From Pasteurella dagmatis (GTDB taxonomy: Bacteria; Pseudomonadota; Gammaproteobacteria; Enterobacterales; Pasteurellaceae): 64,000 nucleotides of DNA. The stretch spans positions 2,084,001-2,148,000 of the forward strand of contig NZ_LT906448.1 in assembly GCF_900186835.1 (NCBI RefSeq), given 5' to 3'. Numbering within the stretch: position 1 is the stretch's first letter; each line of letters opens with the position of its first letter. The position numbers were made by a program, and so were the translations under genes. The notes under the pieces were generated by a model. It did not search any database and was not told the DNA's origin. It saw only the letters and a list, made by a program, of their open reading frames with translations. Positions 27,982 to 38,763 of this stretch are shown here, in pieces.

Positions 27982-28906
27982 TACGTTGAAAATTGCGACT
28001 CGCCAAAGCCCACTTGCGTTGTGGCAAGCGAATTATGTGAAACAACGTTTAGAGAGTTTTTACCCAGATTTAAACGTGGTTTTAGTCCCTATGGTGACAA
28101 AAGGCGACGTTATTTTAGATACACCATTAGCCAAAATTGGTGGTAAAGGATTATTTGTTAAAGAGCTTGAAATTGCTTTATTAAGTGGCGAAGCGGATAT
28201 TGCGGTCCATTCAATGAAAGATGTGCCAATGCAATTCCCAGAAGGGCTTGGATTAAGTGTAATCTGTCCACGTGAAGATCCGCATGATGCTTTGGTTTCA
28301 AATACTTACCGCACTTTAGAGGAGCTTCCTCAAGGTGCTATTGTCGGTACATCCAGCTTGCGCCGTCAGTGTCAATTAAAGCAACTTCGTCCAGACCTAA
28401 AAATTGAATCATTACGAGGTAATGTTGGCACTCGTCTAAGTAAATTAGATTGTGGTGATTATGATGCGATTATTTTGGCGGCTGCCGGTTTAATTCGTTT
28501 AGGGCTTACTGAACGTATTGCATCATTTATTGATATTCAAGATATGTTGCCAGCAGCAGGACAAGGCGCAGTGGGGATCGAGTGTCGTAAAAATGACAGT
28601 CGAGTACAACAATTACTTGCTCCGTTAGCTGATATTGAAACTACTGACTGTGTATTGGCTGAGCGTGCGATGAATACGCATTTACAAGGCGGTTGCCAAG
28701 TGCCAATCGCAGGTTATGCGATTATTGAAAATGATCAGATTTATTTGCGCGGATTAGTAGGGGCACTCGATGGTTCCGCAATTCTTCGTGCAGAAGCAAA
28801 AAGTGCGGTTAAAAACGCGGAAAATTTAGGTATTCAAGTAGCTGAAATGTTGTTACAGCAAGGTGCAGGCAACATTCTAAAGGTATTATATTCAGCTAAA
28901 AATTAA
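27971..28906 (+). CDS. hemC: Porphobilinogen deaminase (hydroxymethylbilane synthase)
   Basis: Joins four porphobilinogens into hydroxymethylbilane in haem synthesis (311 aa). N-terminal signature [19 protein letters not shown], and [14 protein letters not shown] in the middle. The cysteine that holds the dipyrromethane cofactor is Cys242 in [13 protein letters not shown]. Two in-frame ATGs exist (27959 and 27971). The second gives the product that lines up with other HemC proteins and puts the cofactor cysteine at 242 as in Escherichia coli, but lacks a clear ribosome-binding site of its own. First gene of hemCDXY, divergent from cyaA. Confidence 0.95.
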   Translation: MTNNTLKIATRQSPLALWQANYVKQRLESFYPDLNVVLVPMVTKGDVILDTPLAKIGGKGLFVKELEIALLSGEADIAVHSMKDVPMQFPEGLGLSVICPREDPHDALVSNTYRTLEELPQGAIVGTSSLRRQCQLKQLRPDLKIESLRGNVGTRLSKLDCGDYDAIILAAAGLIRLGLTERIASFIDIQDMLPAAGQGAVGIECRKNDSRVQQLLAPLADIETTDCVLAERAMNTHLQGGCQVPIAGYAIIENDQIYLRGLVGALDGSAILRAEAKSAVKNAENLGIQVAEMLLQQGAGNILKVLYSAKN

Positions 28907-28919
28907 AGGAATTAAAATA

Positions 28920-29666
28920 ATGGCAGTGTTAATCACACGTCCCGACGAACGAGGAAAACAACTAGTTGAAATGCTGATACAGTCAGGTGTTTTTGCTATT
29001 CATTTGCCATTATTTACTATTGAATCAGGCAGAGAGTTAAATGATTTGCCAAATAAGTTGTCTCAATTAAAAGTAGGCGATTATGTTTTTGCGGTTTCAC
29101 CGCATGCGGTGACATTTGCAGTTCAAACCTTGAGGCATACAGGATTTTCTTGGCGTCAGGATTTAAATTATTTCGCAGTTGGGCAACGCAGTGCGGAGTC
29201 TTTTACTGCTCAGATAGAACGGCCAGTGTTTTATCCAAATCAGCAAGAGACTAGCGAAGGATTGTTGAACCTCCCTGTAATGCAACAGCTAGCAGATAAA
29301 ACGATATTAATTTTGCGTGGAAATGGTGGGCGAGAGTTTTTTGCAGAACAAGCCGAATTACGTGGTGCAAAAGTTGAAATTGTGGAATGTTATCAACGCA
29401 TACCTATAGATTATAATAACGCAGAGCAAATTAGTATTTGTAAACGTGCTGGGATTAACAGGATTGTCGTGACAAGTGCAGAAATTTTGCAGTATCTTAT
29501 GGATTTTGTTCCAGAAAATGAACATAATTGGTTGAAAAATTGTCAACTTATTACAATTAGCAGACGAATTGCCAATTTAGCGATGGCGCAAGGTTGGACA
29601 AATATTGTGATTTCGCCAAAGGCGGATAATCATAGCTTATTGCAAACTTTATTAAGCACTAATTGA
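28920..29666 (+). CDS. hemD: Uroporphyrinogen-III synthase
   Basis: Cyclises hydroxymethylbilane to uroporphyrinogen III (248 aa). HemD sequences vary widely; here the start (AVLITRPDERGKQLVEML), the middle GGREFFAEQAELRGAKVE with a following YQR, and VVTSAEILQYL (TS motif) fit the two-domain HemD4 fold. It follows hemC by 13 bases with a good GGA ribosome-binding sequence. Position between hemC and hemX supports the call. Confidence 0.92.
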   Translation: MAVLITRPDERGKQLVEMLIQSGVFAIHLPLFTIESGRELNDLPNKLSQLKVGDYVFAVSPHAVTFAVQTLRHTGFSWRQDLNYFAVGQRSAESFTAQIERPVFYPNQQETSEGLLNLPVMQQLADKTILILRGNGGREFFAEQAELRGAKVEIVECYQRIPIDYNNAEQISICKRAGINRIVVTSAEILQYLMDFVPENEHNWLKNCQLITISRRIANLAMAQGWTNIVISPKADNHSLLQTLLSTN

Positions 29667-29711
29667 TTTATACAGAACTCTAAATCATCATAAAGGGAAA
29701 TAGGTATTACT

Positions 29712-31133
29712 ATGGCTGAACATAAAATAACATCTTCTGAAACCAATGAAGTACCAAAGAATGATGCTGATGTTGTGGAGATTAAAGCAGAGGCACAAGA
29801 AATGGTGAAACCTGCAGAAAGTGAAGTAAAGAAACGATCTTCTAAAACAGAAACTACAGCAGAGCATCATAAAGTGAAAAGTCACAAAGTGGAAATCGAA
29901 ACACAGAAAATGAAAGCCGAGCCAGAAATGAAGCAACCTGAAATTAAACAACCAGAAGTGAGAGAAACGGTCGTGGTTAAAAAAGGTGGTACAGGCTTAG
30001 CACTATTGGCGTTGTTGATTGCATTAGGTCTTGGTGGTGCGGGTTATTATTTTGGTCAGCAGCAAGTAGATAAAATGCAGCAAAAATTGACCGCACTTGA
30101 AAGTAAAGTTGCACAACAAGTTCTTGCCCAGCCCGTTGATTTTCCTTCCTTCGATAAAGAACGTCAGCAGATTGAACAGTTAGTCGCAACATCATCTGCG
30201 TCGGTAGAAAAATTAGCGCAGTTACAAAGTGAATTGACGATTAAAGATCAAGCTATTTCTGCATTACAAACACAAATCAATCGTTTAAATACAGCTTCGA
30301 AAGAAGAACAACCAAATGACTGGTTATTATCAGAAGCTGATTTCCTTTTGAATAATGCTTTGCGTAAATTAGTGATTGATAATGATGTTGATACTAGTAT
30401 TTCCTTATTAAAAGTCGCAGATGAAGTATTGACGAAAGTATCAGATCCTCGTGTGATTAGTGCAAGAACGGCATTGAATGGAGATTTAAAACAATTGCTC
30501 GAAGTGAACAATGTGGATCAAAATGCGATTATGCAACGTTTATCACAACTTACGACAATGTTAGATGAAATGGATGTGCTTGATGTGAATTTTGGTGAGT
30601 CACAAAACACTTCAACACAATTAAGTGATTCAATTGAAGATTGGAAAGAAAATGCAGAAAAAAGCGCAACTTCATTCCTAAATCACTTTATTCGAATCAC
30701 ACCAAGAAATGCGAATGACAAAGTATTATTGGCACCAAATCAAGATATTTACTTACGTGAAAATATCCGTTTACGTTTACAAATTGCTATTATGGCAGTA
30801 CCTCGTCAACAGGATGAGCTTTATAAACACTCACTTGAAACAGTGGCATCTTGGGTAAGAAGCTATTTTGATACAAATACTGAAGTGGCACAAAACTTCT
30901 TGAAGAGTGTAGATGAATTGGCAGAACAATCGATTTACGTTAATGTGCCAAACCAATTATCGAGCTTAAATGTGTTAGATAAATTGCTAAATAGAGAACC
31001 TCAAGAATTACAAAAAGTTGAGATCTCTGTGGACAAATCCTTATCTGAAGTTAAGCCTGACAGCAAAGCTGAAAATGTGGTGGAAAAAATGGAAGAAACA
31101 GTCCCTCCAACACAAGCTGAACCACAACAGTAG
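29712..31133 (+). CDS. hemX: HemX family membrane protein
   Basis: 473-aa inner-membrane protein. A Lys/Glu-rich cytoplasmic region of about 90 residues precedes a single membrane helix (about residues 94-114, TGLALLALLIALGLGGAGYY). A coiled coil (KMQQKLTALESKVAQQVL, and LQSELTIKDQAISALQTQIN) and a globular HemX domain follow in the periplasm. Although sometimes called a uroporphyrinogen methyltransferase, it has no SAM-binding methylase motifs; the role is uncertain, perhaps scaffolding haem synthesis. It lies between hemD and hemY. Confidence 0.9.
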   Translation: MAEHKITSSETNEVPKNDADVVEIKAEAQEMVKPAESEVKKRSSKTETTAEHHKVKSHKVEIETQKMKAEPEMKQPEIKQPEVRETVVVKKGGTGLALLALLIALGLGGAGYYFGQQQVDKMQQKLTALESKVAQQVLAQPVDFPSFDKERQQIEQLVATSSASVEKLAQLQSELTIKDQAISALQTQINRLNTASKEEQPNDWLLSEADFLLNNALRKLVIDNDVDTSISLLKVADEVLTKVSDPRVISARTALNGDLKQLLEVNNVDQNAIMQRLSQLTTMLDEMDVLDVNFGESQNTSTQLSDSIEDWKENAEKSATSFLNHFIRITPRNANDKVLLAPNQDIYLRENIRLRLQIAIMAVPRQQDELYKHSLETVASWVRSYFDTNTEVAQNFLKSVDELAEQSIYVNVPNQLSSLNVLDKLLNREPQELQKVEISVDKSLSEVKPDSKAENVVEKMEETVPPTQAEPQQ

Positions 31134-31145
31134 AGGAAATAGATT

Positions 31146-32414
31146 ATGTTTAGAGTGCTATTTTTAATGCTGGTATTGTTAGCTGGCTTAATTGCAGGTC
31201 CTTACTTAGCTGGTAAACAAGGCTATGTGCTTATTGAAACCAGCAAATACAGCATCGAAATGTCTATCACCACATTAGTCATTTTCTTTGTTGTGATTAT
31301 GGCAGTAATTTATGGCATTGAGTGGGTTGTAACCCGTTTCTGTCGATTAAGCAATAATACTTACACTTGGTTCTCTCGTCGTAAACGTGAAAAAGCGCAA
31401 AAACAAACCCTAGAAGGTTTAATGCGTATGGATGAAGGTGATTATTCAAAAGCAGAAAAGTTAATTGGTAAAAATGCAAAACACGCAGAGGAACCTATAC
31501 TTAACTTTATTAAAGCAGCAGAAGCTGCTCAACAACGTGGTGATGACTTCAATGCAAACCGCTATTTAATTCAAGCGACTGAACTTGCAGGTTCTGATAA
31601 CTTGATGGTTGAATTAGCAAGAACTCGCATTTTATTGCAGCAAGGTAAATTACCAGCTGCACGTAGTTCAGTAGATAGCTTGTTAGTGATGACTCACCGT
31701 AATAAAGAAGTACTGAAACTTGCGGTAGAGATTTATTTAAAATCAAAGGCCTATCTTGCTCTAGATAATATTCTAGATCAAATCGAAAATTCTAGCTTAT
31801 ATTCACCAAGTGAATTTCTTACTTTAAAAACACAGGTTGAAGAAGGTTTGCTAGATGAGAAAATGAATGAAGAAGGCGTAGACGGCTTATTAGCTTGGTG
31901 GAAAGAGCAACCTCGTAAACGCCGTAATGATGTGGCAGTGAGAATTGCATTAATCCAACGTTTAATTGATTGTAACGATCATGAATCAGCCTATGAATTG
32001 ACAGTCGATACTTGGAAAAAAGTAGAAGAAAATACGGTTGATACTAAATCACTGTGTGTGCAAATTAACCGTTTACAACCAATGGATAATAGTAAGTTAA
32101 TTAAGCTTATTGAAAAACGTGCGAAAAAAGCTGATGTGAGTGTTCAGTGCTGTATCAATCGTGCGTTAGGTTATTTATATGTACGTAATAACGAGTTTAA
32201 CCAAGCAAGTGAAGCTTTCAAGAATGTGATCACTTGTAAAAGTGAACTTGAGCCATACGACGTGAATATGGCTGCTTATGTGTTTGAGCAGGTAGGTGAG
32301 CATACATTAGCACAGCAAGTGAGAGAAGAGAGTGTTAAAGCAACAATGGCAGTGACGGCATTAACAAATGTGCAAACTGATGCAAGTACGACCGCACTTT
32401 TAGAAAATAAATAA
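31146..32414 (+). CDS. hemY: HemY, TPR-type membrane protein of the hem operon
   Basis: 422 aa with two N-terminal membrane helices (about residues 1-20 and 41-62) and a cytoplasmic tail of TPR-like helical repeats ([25 protein letters not shown]). This is the gamma-proteobacterial HemY, not protoporphyrinogen oxidase of the same name in Bacillus. It acts late in haem synthesis by an unclear mechanism. It follows hemX by 12 bases and is the last gene of the operon; an uptake signal encodes TTALL just before the stop. Confidence 0.92.
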   Translation: MFRVLFLMLVLLAGLIAGPYLAGKQGYVLIETSKYSIEMSITTLVIFFVVIMAVIYGIEWVVTRFCRLSNNTYTWFSRRKREKAQKQTLEGLMRMDEGDYSKAEKLIGKNAKHAEEPILNFIKAAEAAQQRGDDFNANRYLIQATELAGSDNLMVELARTRILLQQGKLPAARSSVDSLLVMTHRNKEVLKLAVEIYLKSKAYLALDNILDQIENSSLYSPSEFLTLKTQVEEGLLDEKMNEEGVDGLLAWWKEQPRKRRNDVAVRIALIQRLIDCNDHESAYELTVDTWKKVEENTVDTKSLCVQINRLQPMDNSKLIKLIEKRAKKADVSVQCCINRALGYLYVRNNEFNQASEAFKNVITCKSELEPYDVNMAAYVFEQVGEHTLAQQVREESVKATMAVTALTNVQTDASTTALLENK

Positions 32415-32432
32415 TTGATAAAATCATAATTG

Positions 32433-32465
32433 AAAAGGGCACTTAAACTAATTAAGCGCCCTTTT
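32433..32465. terminator. Bidirectional terminator between hemY and recX
   Basis: Stem AAAAGGGC-a-CTTAA / TTAAG-c-GCCCTTTT with one internal mismatch and a 5-base loop; T runs on both sides serve the convergent genes. Confidence 0.85.
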
Positions 32466-32472
32466 TATTTGC

Positions 32473-32934
32473 TTAATATATTTCATCAGATTGATGATTG
32501 CCAATATAATGGGAAAATTCATCGGGTTTAAATCCGTGCGACAGCATATAACGCCACACTTTCTGCTTTAACTTTAAGTCATTAATTTCTGGATAATTAG
32601 GGAATTTTTTACGTAATACAGATAGTGCTTTATCTTCCCAATTCACCTCCATTTCTTGCAATACATCATAAATGACCTCAGAAGAAATGCCTTTGATTTT
32701 CTGCAATTCTTGTTTGATTCTAGCTAGTCCATATCCTCGCTGTGCTTTAAATGTCAGATAGTTTTCCGTGAAACGACGATCGTTTTGCCAATTCTTCTGT
32801 TGGCAAAAGGCAAGCGTGTCATCAATTTCTTGTTCAGAAAATTGCTTTTCTTGCATTTTGCAGCGGATTTCAAATTCACTATATTCTCGTCGGGCTAATA
32901 AACTCATTACATAATTTAATGCTTGTGAAGACAT
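32473..32934 (-). CDS. recX: RecX, RecA regulatory protein
   Basis: Small basic helical protein (153 aa) that caps RecA filaments and limits recombination. RecX motifs seen: LLARREYSEFEIRCKM (residues 12-27), FTENYLTFKAQRGYGLARI and the C-terminal RRFPxxxxFxxxx-like region (KVWRYMLSHGFKPDEFSHYI). It lies downstream of recA on the same strand, but a strong uptake-signal hairpin lies between them, so expression probably depends on read-through. Confidence 0.93.
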   Translation of the reverse strand: MSSQALNYVMSLLARREYSEFEIRCKMQEKQFSEQEIDDTLAFCQQKNWQNDRRFTENYLTFKAQRGYGLARIKQELQKIKGISSEVIYDVLQEMEVNWEDKALSVLRKKFPNYPEINDLKLKQKVWRYMLSHGFKPDEFSHYIGNHQSDEIY

Positions 32935-32978
32935 AATATAAGCACCTTTTATCAGTTTCTATTTATGTATTTTAATGA

Positions 32979-33021
32979 AAAAAGTGCGGTGAAATTATTT
33001 AAAATAATCACCGCACTTTTT
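32979..33021 (-). terminator. Hairpin of two opposed uptake signals between recA and recX
   Basis: Stem AAAAAGTGCGGTGA / TCACCGCACTTTTT; the intervening A/T-rich bases can extend it with one bulge. It consists of two complete uptake cores in inverted orientation and has T runs on both strands. It follows the recA stop by about 24 bases on the reverse strand. Confidence 0.88.
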
Positions 33022-33044
33022 GGCATATTGAGGATACTAAGGGA

Positions 33045-34109
33045 TTAATAATCTGAATCCAAATCCATATCTGCTTCATTTTGTTCAGCAATATCAGCAG
33101 CGAGGACTTTCTCTGGATTCGCTAATAATTCATTACGTAACTTAGTTTCTAATGCTAATGCTTCTTCTGGGTGTTCTTCTAACCATTTCATTGCATTTGC
33201 TTTGCCTTGACCGATTTTCTCGCCATTGTAAGCATACCAAGCACCAGATTTATCTACTAATTTGTGTTTCACACCTAACTCAATGAGTTCACCTGTTTTT
33301 GAGATACCTTGACCGTAAAGAATTTGGAAATCCACTTGGCGGAATGGCGCAGCCACTTTGTTTTTCACAACTTTTACGCGAGTTTCGTTACCAATCACTT
33401 CTTCACCATCTTTGATTGCGCCAGTGCGGCGAATATCTAAACGTACAGATGCATAGAATTTTAACGCATTACCACCTGTTGTGGTTTCTGGGTTACCAAA
33501 CATCACACCAATCTTCATACGAATTTGGTTGATAAAGACAACTAAGCAGTTTGAATTTTTAATTTGACCAGTCAATTTACGTAATGCTTGTGACATTAAA
33601 CGTGCTTGTAAACCCATGTGTGAGTCGCCCATTTCACCTTCAATTTCTGCTTTTGGTGTTAATGCAGCAACCGAGTCAACAATGATCACATCAACAGCAC
33701 CTGAACGCACTAATGCGTCACAGATTTCTAATGCTTGCTCACCATTATCTGGTTGTGAAACTAAAAGCTCGTTCACATTTACACCTAATTTTGCCGCATA
33801 AATTGGATCTAATGCGTGTTCAGCATCGATAAATGCGCAGGTTTTACCTTCTTTTTGCGCTTGTGCGATAACAGATAATGTTAATGTGGTTTTACCTGAA
33901 GATTCTGGTCCGAAGATTTCAACAATACGACCCATTGGTAAACCGCCGATACCTAATGCAACGTCTAAGCTAAGTGAGCCTGTTGACACAGCTTCAACGT
34001 CTAATGCTTGGGTATCGCCTAATTTCATGATTGAGCCTTTACCAAATTGTTTTTCAATTTGACCAAGTGCTGCGGCGAGCGCTTTATTTTTTTCTTCTTT
34101 AGTTGCCAT
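33045..34109 (-). CDS. recA: RecA recombinase
   Basis: ATP-dependent strand-exchange protein and co-protease for LexA (354 aa, normal length). Walker A is GPESSGKT (residues 67-74), Walker [13 protein letters not shown], and loop 2 region [20 protein letters not shown]. The C-terminus is acidic ([10 protein letters not shown]), as usual. The promoter carries a LexA box. In a naturally competent relative it is also needed to recombine incoming DNA. recX follows beyond a hairpin. Confidence 0.98.
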   Translation of the reverse strand: MATKEEKNKALAAALGQIEKQFGKGSIMKLGDTQALDVEAVSTGSLSLDVALGIGGLPMGRIVEIFGPESSGKTTLTLSVIAQAQKEGKTCAFIDAEHALDPIYAAKLGVNVNELLVSQPDNGEQALEICDALVRSGAVDVIIVDSVAALTPKAEIEGEMGDSHMGLQARLMSQALRKLTGQIKNSNCLVVFINQIRMKIGVMFGNPETTTGGNALKFYASVRLDIRRTGAIKDGEEVIGNETRVKVVKNKVAAPFRQVDFQILYGQGISKTGELIELGVKHKLVDKSGAWYAYNGEKIGQGKANAMKWLEEHPEEALALETKLRNELLANPEKVLAADIAEQNEADMDLDSDY

Positions 34110-34154
34110 TTTTGAATCCTCAATAAAAAATCATTACCAGAAATTTGGGTGTAT

Positions 34155-34183
34155 AATAACTGTATGAATAAACAGTATCAAGT
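34155..34183 (-). promoter_or_regulatory. recA promoter with LexA (SOS) box
   Basis: On the reverse strand -35 TTGATA (34183-34178), a 17-base spacer, and -10 TATTAT (34160-34155). The spacer holds CTGT-N8-ACAG (34162-34177), the gamma-proteobacterial LexA operator, so repressor would block polymerase directly. Confidence 0.9.
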
Positions 34184-34341
34184 CATTTTTACAAAATTTG
34201 TGAAATTTGTTCCAAAATGAAAATTTTAATTGCGTAAGAATTGGCGTGACGGCATTTGATCTTTGTATAAAGCTATATGGTGTCCTGTGATTTTATGCGA
34301 AAATAGACCGCACTTTTGTTACAAATTTATAGAGAATTGGA

Positions 34342-36924
34342 ATGGATAACTTAGACTTGCACACGCCAATGATGAGACAATATTTAGCTCTCAAAGCGGA
34401 AAATCCCGATATTTTGTTATTTTATCGAATGGGGGATTTCTATGAGCTTTTTTATGATGATGCGAAGAAAGCGGCAGCATTGCTAGATATTTCATTGACT
34501 AAACGTGGGCATTCTGCGGGGCAACCTATTCCAATGGCGGGTGTGCCTTATCACGCTGTTGAAGGCTATTTGGCAAAGTTAGTCCAGCTCGGTGAGTCAG
34601 TGGCGATTTGTGAGCAAATAGGTGATCCTGCAACTTCTAAAGGGCCTGTTGAACGTCAAGTGGTGCGTATTGTGACCCCGGGGACAGTCAGTGATGAAAG
34701 TTTATTACCAGAACGGCAAGACAACTTAATCGCTGCACTGTATCAAGAAAAATCGCGTTTTGGTTTAGCGATTTTGGATATTAGCTCAGGGAGTTTCCAA
34801 ATTAGCGAACCTGAAGATCGTGCAAGCTTGCAAGCAGAATTGCAACGTATTTCACCGGTAGAAATTTTGTATTGTGAAGAGCTTGCAGATTTTGCAGCGA
34901 TTGAACATTTGAAAGGATTACGCCGTCGCCCAATTTGGGAGTTTGAATTAGGCACAGCAATTCAGTTACTTAACCGCCAATTTAATACCAAAGATTTACG
35001 TGGTTTTGGGGTCGAAAAAGCCATTTTAGGTTTATGTGCCGCAGGCTGTTTATTGCAATATGCGAAAGACACGCAACGCACCGCATTACCGCATATCCAA
35101 AGCATTACTTTATTACAAAATTCTGAAAATATTCAATTAGATGCAGCGACTCGTCGTAATTTGGAGTTAACTCAAAATTTAGCGGGTGGAACAGAAAATA
35201 CACTCTCTTCTGTACTAGATAAATGCGTGACTGCAATGGGTAGCCGTTTGTTAAAACGCTGGATTCATCAACCTATTCGTGATCGCAGAAAATTGTTGCA
35301 ACGTCAGCATATTATCGGCGCATTGTTAGAGCAGGATTTAGTCGCTCAATTACAACCTTACTTGAATCAAATTGGTGATATGGAGCGTATTCTTGCGCGC
35401 GTTGCATTACGTTCTGCACGCCCACGTGATTTAACCCGTTTGCGTACCGCATTGGCACAACTGCCGTCGATTCGCCAAATCCTAGAAAATCAAACTTCGC
35501 CAAATTTAACCGCACTTTTACAGCCAATTGGTGAATTTTCGGCACAATTAGATTTATTGCAACGTGCATTAATTGATAACCCGCCAATGCTTATTCGTGA
35601 TGGTGGCGTGATTGCAGAAGGGTATAATGCCGAGCTTGATGAATGGCGTAGTTTGTCTGACGGTGCAACTCGTTATTTGGAAGATTTAGAACGCCGCGAG
35701 CGTGAAAGTACAGGCATTGATACTCTAAAAATCGGATTTAATGCAGTGCACGGATATTATATTCAAATCAGTCAAGGGCAAGCACACAAAGCACCAATGC
35801 ATTATGTTCGCCGTCAAACGTTAAAGAATGCGGAACGCTATATTATTCCTGAACTAAAAACCTATGAAGATAAAGTGTTGAAGGCTAAAGGTGCAGCGTT
35901 AGCATTAGAAAAACAACTTTACGAAGAAATTTTTGACGAATTATTACCGCACTTGGGCGCATTACAACTGGCAAGCTTGACCTTAGCGGAACTGGACGTG
36001 TTGACCAACTTAGCAGAGCGTGCAGAAACACTGAATTATGTTGCACCACAATTTAGCGATGAGATTGGTGTGAATATTCAAAACGGTCGCCATCCTGTGG
36101 TTGAGCAAGTATTGAAAGAGCCGTTTATCGCCAATCCTGTGCATCTCACCCCACAGCGCCATTTGTTGATTATTACTGGTCCAAATATGGGGGGTAAAAG
36201 TACTTATATGCGCCAAACTGCATTGATCACATTAATGGCATATATGGGCAGTTTTGTGCCGGCAGAAAGTGCGGTGATCGGTCCAATCGATCGCATTTTT
36301 ACCCGTATTGGTGCGTCAGATGATCTGGCTTCTGGTCGCTCAACCTTTATGGTGGAAATGACCGAAATGGCGAATATTTTGCACCAAGCAACAGCAAATA
36401 GTTTAGTGTTGATTGATGAGATTGGTCGAGGCACCTCTACTTATGACGGCTTATCGTTAGCTTGGGCCTGTGCGGAATGGTTAGCCAAAAAGTTACGCTC
36501 ACTGACATTATTCGCCACCCATTATTTTGAATTGACTGTGTTGCCAGAACAGCTTGCAGGCACAGCCAACGTGCATTTGGATGCCTTAGAGCATAATGAC
36601 ACTATTGCGTTTATGCACTCGGTGCAAGAAGGTGCAGCAAGTAAGAGCTATGGTTTGGCGGTAGCCGCATTGGCTGGCGTGCCACAATCTGTGATTAAGC
36701 TAGCAAAACAAAAATTAGCCCAATTAGAAAAACTGTCACAACAAAATGCGGATCAGCGTATTCAAGATTTACGCCAGCTCAATCAAACACAAGGTGAATT
36801 GGCGTTAATGGAAGAAGATGATGGTAAAAATGCCGTTTGGGAAATGCTCGAAAAACTCGATCCTGACGAGCTCAGCCCAAAACAAGCATTGGCATATTTG
36901 TATCAGCTGAAGAAATTGGTTTAA
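34342..36924 (+). CDS. mutS: DNA mismatch repair protein MutS
   Basis: Mismatch-recognition ATPase (860 aa). The mismatch-wedge motif is [19 protein letters not shown] (about residues 28-46, Phe-x-Glu as FYEL). Walker A is GPNMGGKST at 613-621, followed by [10 protein letters not shown], the Walker [17 protein letters not shown] and the signature ATHYFELT. It diverges from recA and is followed by a terminator. Uptake signals are present inside (35507, 35947, 36268) and just upstream (34308). Confidence 0.98.
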   Translation: MDNLDLHTPMMRQYLALKAENPDILLFYRMGDFYELFYDDAKKAAALLDISLTKRGHSAGQPIPMAGVPYHAVEGYLAKLVQLGESVAICEQIGDPATSKGPVERQVVRIVTPGTVSDESLLPERQDNLIAALYQEKSRFGLAILDISSGSFQISEPEDRASLQAELQRISPVEILYCEELADFAAIEHLKGLRRRPIWEFELGTAIQLLNRQFNTKDLRGFGVEKAILGLCAAGCLLQYAKDTQRTALPHIQSITLLQNSENIQLDAATRRNLELTQNLAGGTENTLSSVLDKCVTAMGSRLLKRWIHQPIRDRRKLLQRQHIIGALLEQDLVAQLQPYLNQIGDMERILARVALRSARPRDLTRLRTALAQLPSIRQILENQTSPNLTALLQPIGEFSAQLDLLQRALIDNPPMLIRDGGVIAEGYNAELDEWRSLSDGATRYLEDLERRERESTGIDTLKIGFNAVHGYYIQISQGQAHKAPMHYVRRQTLKNAERYIIPELKTYEDKVLKAKGAALALEKQLYEEIFDELLPHLGALQLASLTLAELDVLTNLAERAETLNYVAPQFSDEIGVNIQNGRHPVVEQVLKEPFIANPVHLTPQRHLLIITGPNMGGKSTYMRQTALITLMAYMGSFVPAESAVIGPIDRIFTRIGASDDLASGRSTFMVEMTEMANILHQATANSLVLIDEIGRGTSTYDGLSLAWACAEWLAKKLRSLTLFATHYFELTVLPEQLAGTANVHLDALEHNDTIAFMHSVQEGAASKSYGLAVAALAGVPQSVIKLAKQKLAQLEKLSQQNADQRIQDLRQLNQTQGELALMEEDDGKNAVWEMLEKLDPDELSPKQALAYLYQLKKLV

Positions 36925-36942
36925 TAGGAAAATAAGTACAAT

Positions 36943-36963
36943 AAAAGCCGATTTTCGGCTTTT
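36943..36963 (+). terminator. Terminator of mutS
   Basis: Stem AAAAGCCGA / TCGGCTTTT with a 3-base loop, 18 bases after mutS; also suitable for the convergent gene at 36975. Confidence 0.85.
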
Positions 36964-36974
36964 TATATGAGCCT

Positions 36975-38747
36975 CTAGATATTTCTAATGATGATTCGTA
37001 ATACCATCCACCAAGCATAGATATAAGTATACGAGTTACTATCCTCATCATTCAACAAACCATGAGCAACCTTATTTCTGAGGTTAGCACCTAAGGGATG
37101 TGTAAATACCGCTTGGAGTTCGAACCACAGATCGTCTCCTAAAAGATTTCTGGATTGTTCATCATCTAATAAAGAAGAAAGGCTTCTCTCATTTTCTTTT
37201 CCATCCGGATCGGTATGGGTAGTAATTACACCATTATTTTTGAGATATTGTCTGACTATATTCTCTACTTGTGGTGTCAATAAATGTATTGCATTACCAA
37301 AATTATATTCAAATCCTTGGAACAGTGCTTCTGCAACAGAAATGACCCTGTTATCAGGCACTATGCGGGAGTGTTTACATAAAGAAATTAAGATTTCTTT
37401 AGATATAGCATATTCATTTTGAAGTTGCATAAATGCTGGCTTTATAGATGTAATAACTTCAAATCCTATATGCATCGGGAAATTATGAATAGCTTTTTGA
37501 AAAAGAACTTGCTCTTTGTTTTCCTGTGTCAAAGGTTGAATTTCTTGAATTAATCTACCATCACTAGAAAAACAAGAATAGCTGGCAAGATTCTGGAAAA
37601 TTGTTTTTCTAGCTATGTCTTCTGTTTGTTGAAGTATATTATTTAAATTACAAGACGAGATGCCAGAAAAATATCCTAATGCTAATGATATGTCATTTTT
37701 ATTTGCAACATGTGCAATAGCTACTTGTTTTAGTTTAGAAACATCTATTTCCGGTGTTTTTACAAGAGTAAACTCATCAATCATTGATTGTGCTGATGTA
37801 TTTATCCGATTTATAAGATTATTTAGTTTTGTATCATCAATACAAAATTTATTCCTATATCTTTTGGGGATTTTTCTATAAAAGAGTAAAGCTTGCCTAT
37901 AGTTGTGATTTGCAGTTATGTTACTGTGAGATTTATTTAGATCGCCTTGTTCTTCGTGTAATTTTCCTAAGAGGTGATCGCATTCCGCAATTTTTTCTGA
38001 ATTTTGTATTTTTTCAAAGATACTTTTAGCACCTGAAATGTATTCATTTTTTGCATTAAAAGGATTTTCAAATTTTGGAAGTGCTATTTTTAAAAGTTTT
38101 TCTCCTAATTGTTGAAGAATACTATTATCTAATCCTGTATTTAAAACGATTTCGCTAATGCGTAATTGATGAAAATCCCAATGTATTGAATCCTTTTCAA
38201 ATTCCAGTACAAGTTTATTTTTTATTTCCTCTGATATTGTTTGATCTTTTAGAGATACGCTTAAATAACTAGCACGCTCCCATAAGTCATAAATATCAAG
38301 ATAAGAAAAGTTATTTGATGCTTCAATTGCAAGGTAGCTCTTAATCGCAGTAATACAGTGTTCTCTTTTCTTAGGTTTAGCATATATCCATAAAATATCG
38401 GCAATTCTTGCTTTTAAAATAGGTTGCTCAATTTCTTCTAGAATATCAGCTAAAGAATCAAGTTCTTCACTTGTTAATAATGTAGGTGTGAAAATAGGGT
38501 ATGGGTTAGAACAAGATGCTATGAATGGTTCATTTCTGCTAGTTGGTTGAAGGGTTGGTGATGTTACTTTTGCTAATAATGTTAACGTCTCTGCTATTTT
38601 TTTATCTTTTTCCTTATTAGCTTGACTACTAAATGCAGAGGCAATTTCAAATACTGAATATGGTTCATTCGGTCTTTTAAGAAGTGAAAATACTTCTGTA
38701 CATTTTTGTTTTAATATTTCCTTCTCACAAAACTCAAGGTTAGGCAT
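36975..38747 (-). CDS. DUF4209-domain protein with HEPN-like RNxxxH motif
   Basis: 590-aa protein, predicted soluble and nearly all helical, without signal or membrane segment. The C-terminus carries the DUF4209 hallmark RNxxxHG as LRNKVAHGLL (Arg557, His562), preceded by FTHPLGAN. Arg-x4-His is also the active-site pattern of HEPN ribonucleases, so an RNase role is possible but not shown. The N-terminal region around LKARIADILWIYAKP resembles the domain that accompanies DUF4209 in other bacteria (DUF7380, less certain). No uptake signal occurs in it, and it is AT-rich. Its ATG has a GGAG 8 bases upstream, and it starts 16 bases after anmK on the same strand, so it may ride on the anmK transcript. 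Probably a horizontally acquired accessory gene, possibly defensive; function unknown. Confidence 0.72.
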   Translation of the reverse strand: MPNLEFCEKEILKQKCTEVFSLLKRPNEPYSVFEIASAFSSQANKEKDKKIAETLTLLAKVTSPTLQPTSRNEPFIASCSNPYPIFTPTLLTSEELDSLADILEEIEQPILKARIADILWIYAKPKKREHCITAIKSYLAIEASNNFSYLDIYDLWERASYLSVSLKDQTISEEIKNKLVLEFEKDSIHWDFHQLRISEIVLNTGLDNSILQQLGEKLLKIALPKFENPFNAKNEYISGAKSIFEKIQNSEKIAECDHLLGKLHEEQGDLNKSHSNITANHNYRQALLFYRKIPKRYRNKFCIDDTKLNNLINRINTSAQSMIDEFTLVKTPEIDVSKLKQVAIAHVANKNDISLALGYFSGISSCNLNNILQQTEDIARKTIFQNLASYSCFSSDGRLIQEIQPLTQENKEQVLFQKAIHNFPMHIGFEVITSIKPAFMQLQNEYAISKEILISLCKHSRIVPDNRVISVAEALFQGFEYNFGNAIHLLTPQVENIVRQYLKNNGVITTHTDPDGKENERSLSSLLDDEQSRNLLGDDLWFELQAVFTHPLGANLRNKVAHGLLNDEDSNSYTYIYAWWMVLRIIIRNI

Positions 38748-38763
38748 GAACTTTTTCTCCTAT

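Noticed and set aside
36975-38747. DUF4209 gene considered as half of a toxin-antitoxin pair
   Set aside because: No small companion gene is found on either side: 16 bases separate it from anmK and 50 bases from mutS.
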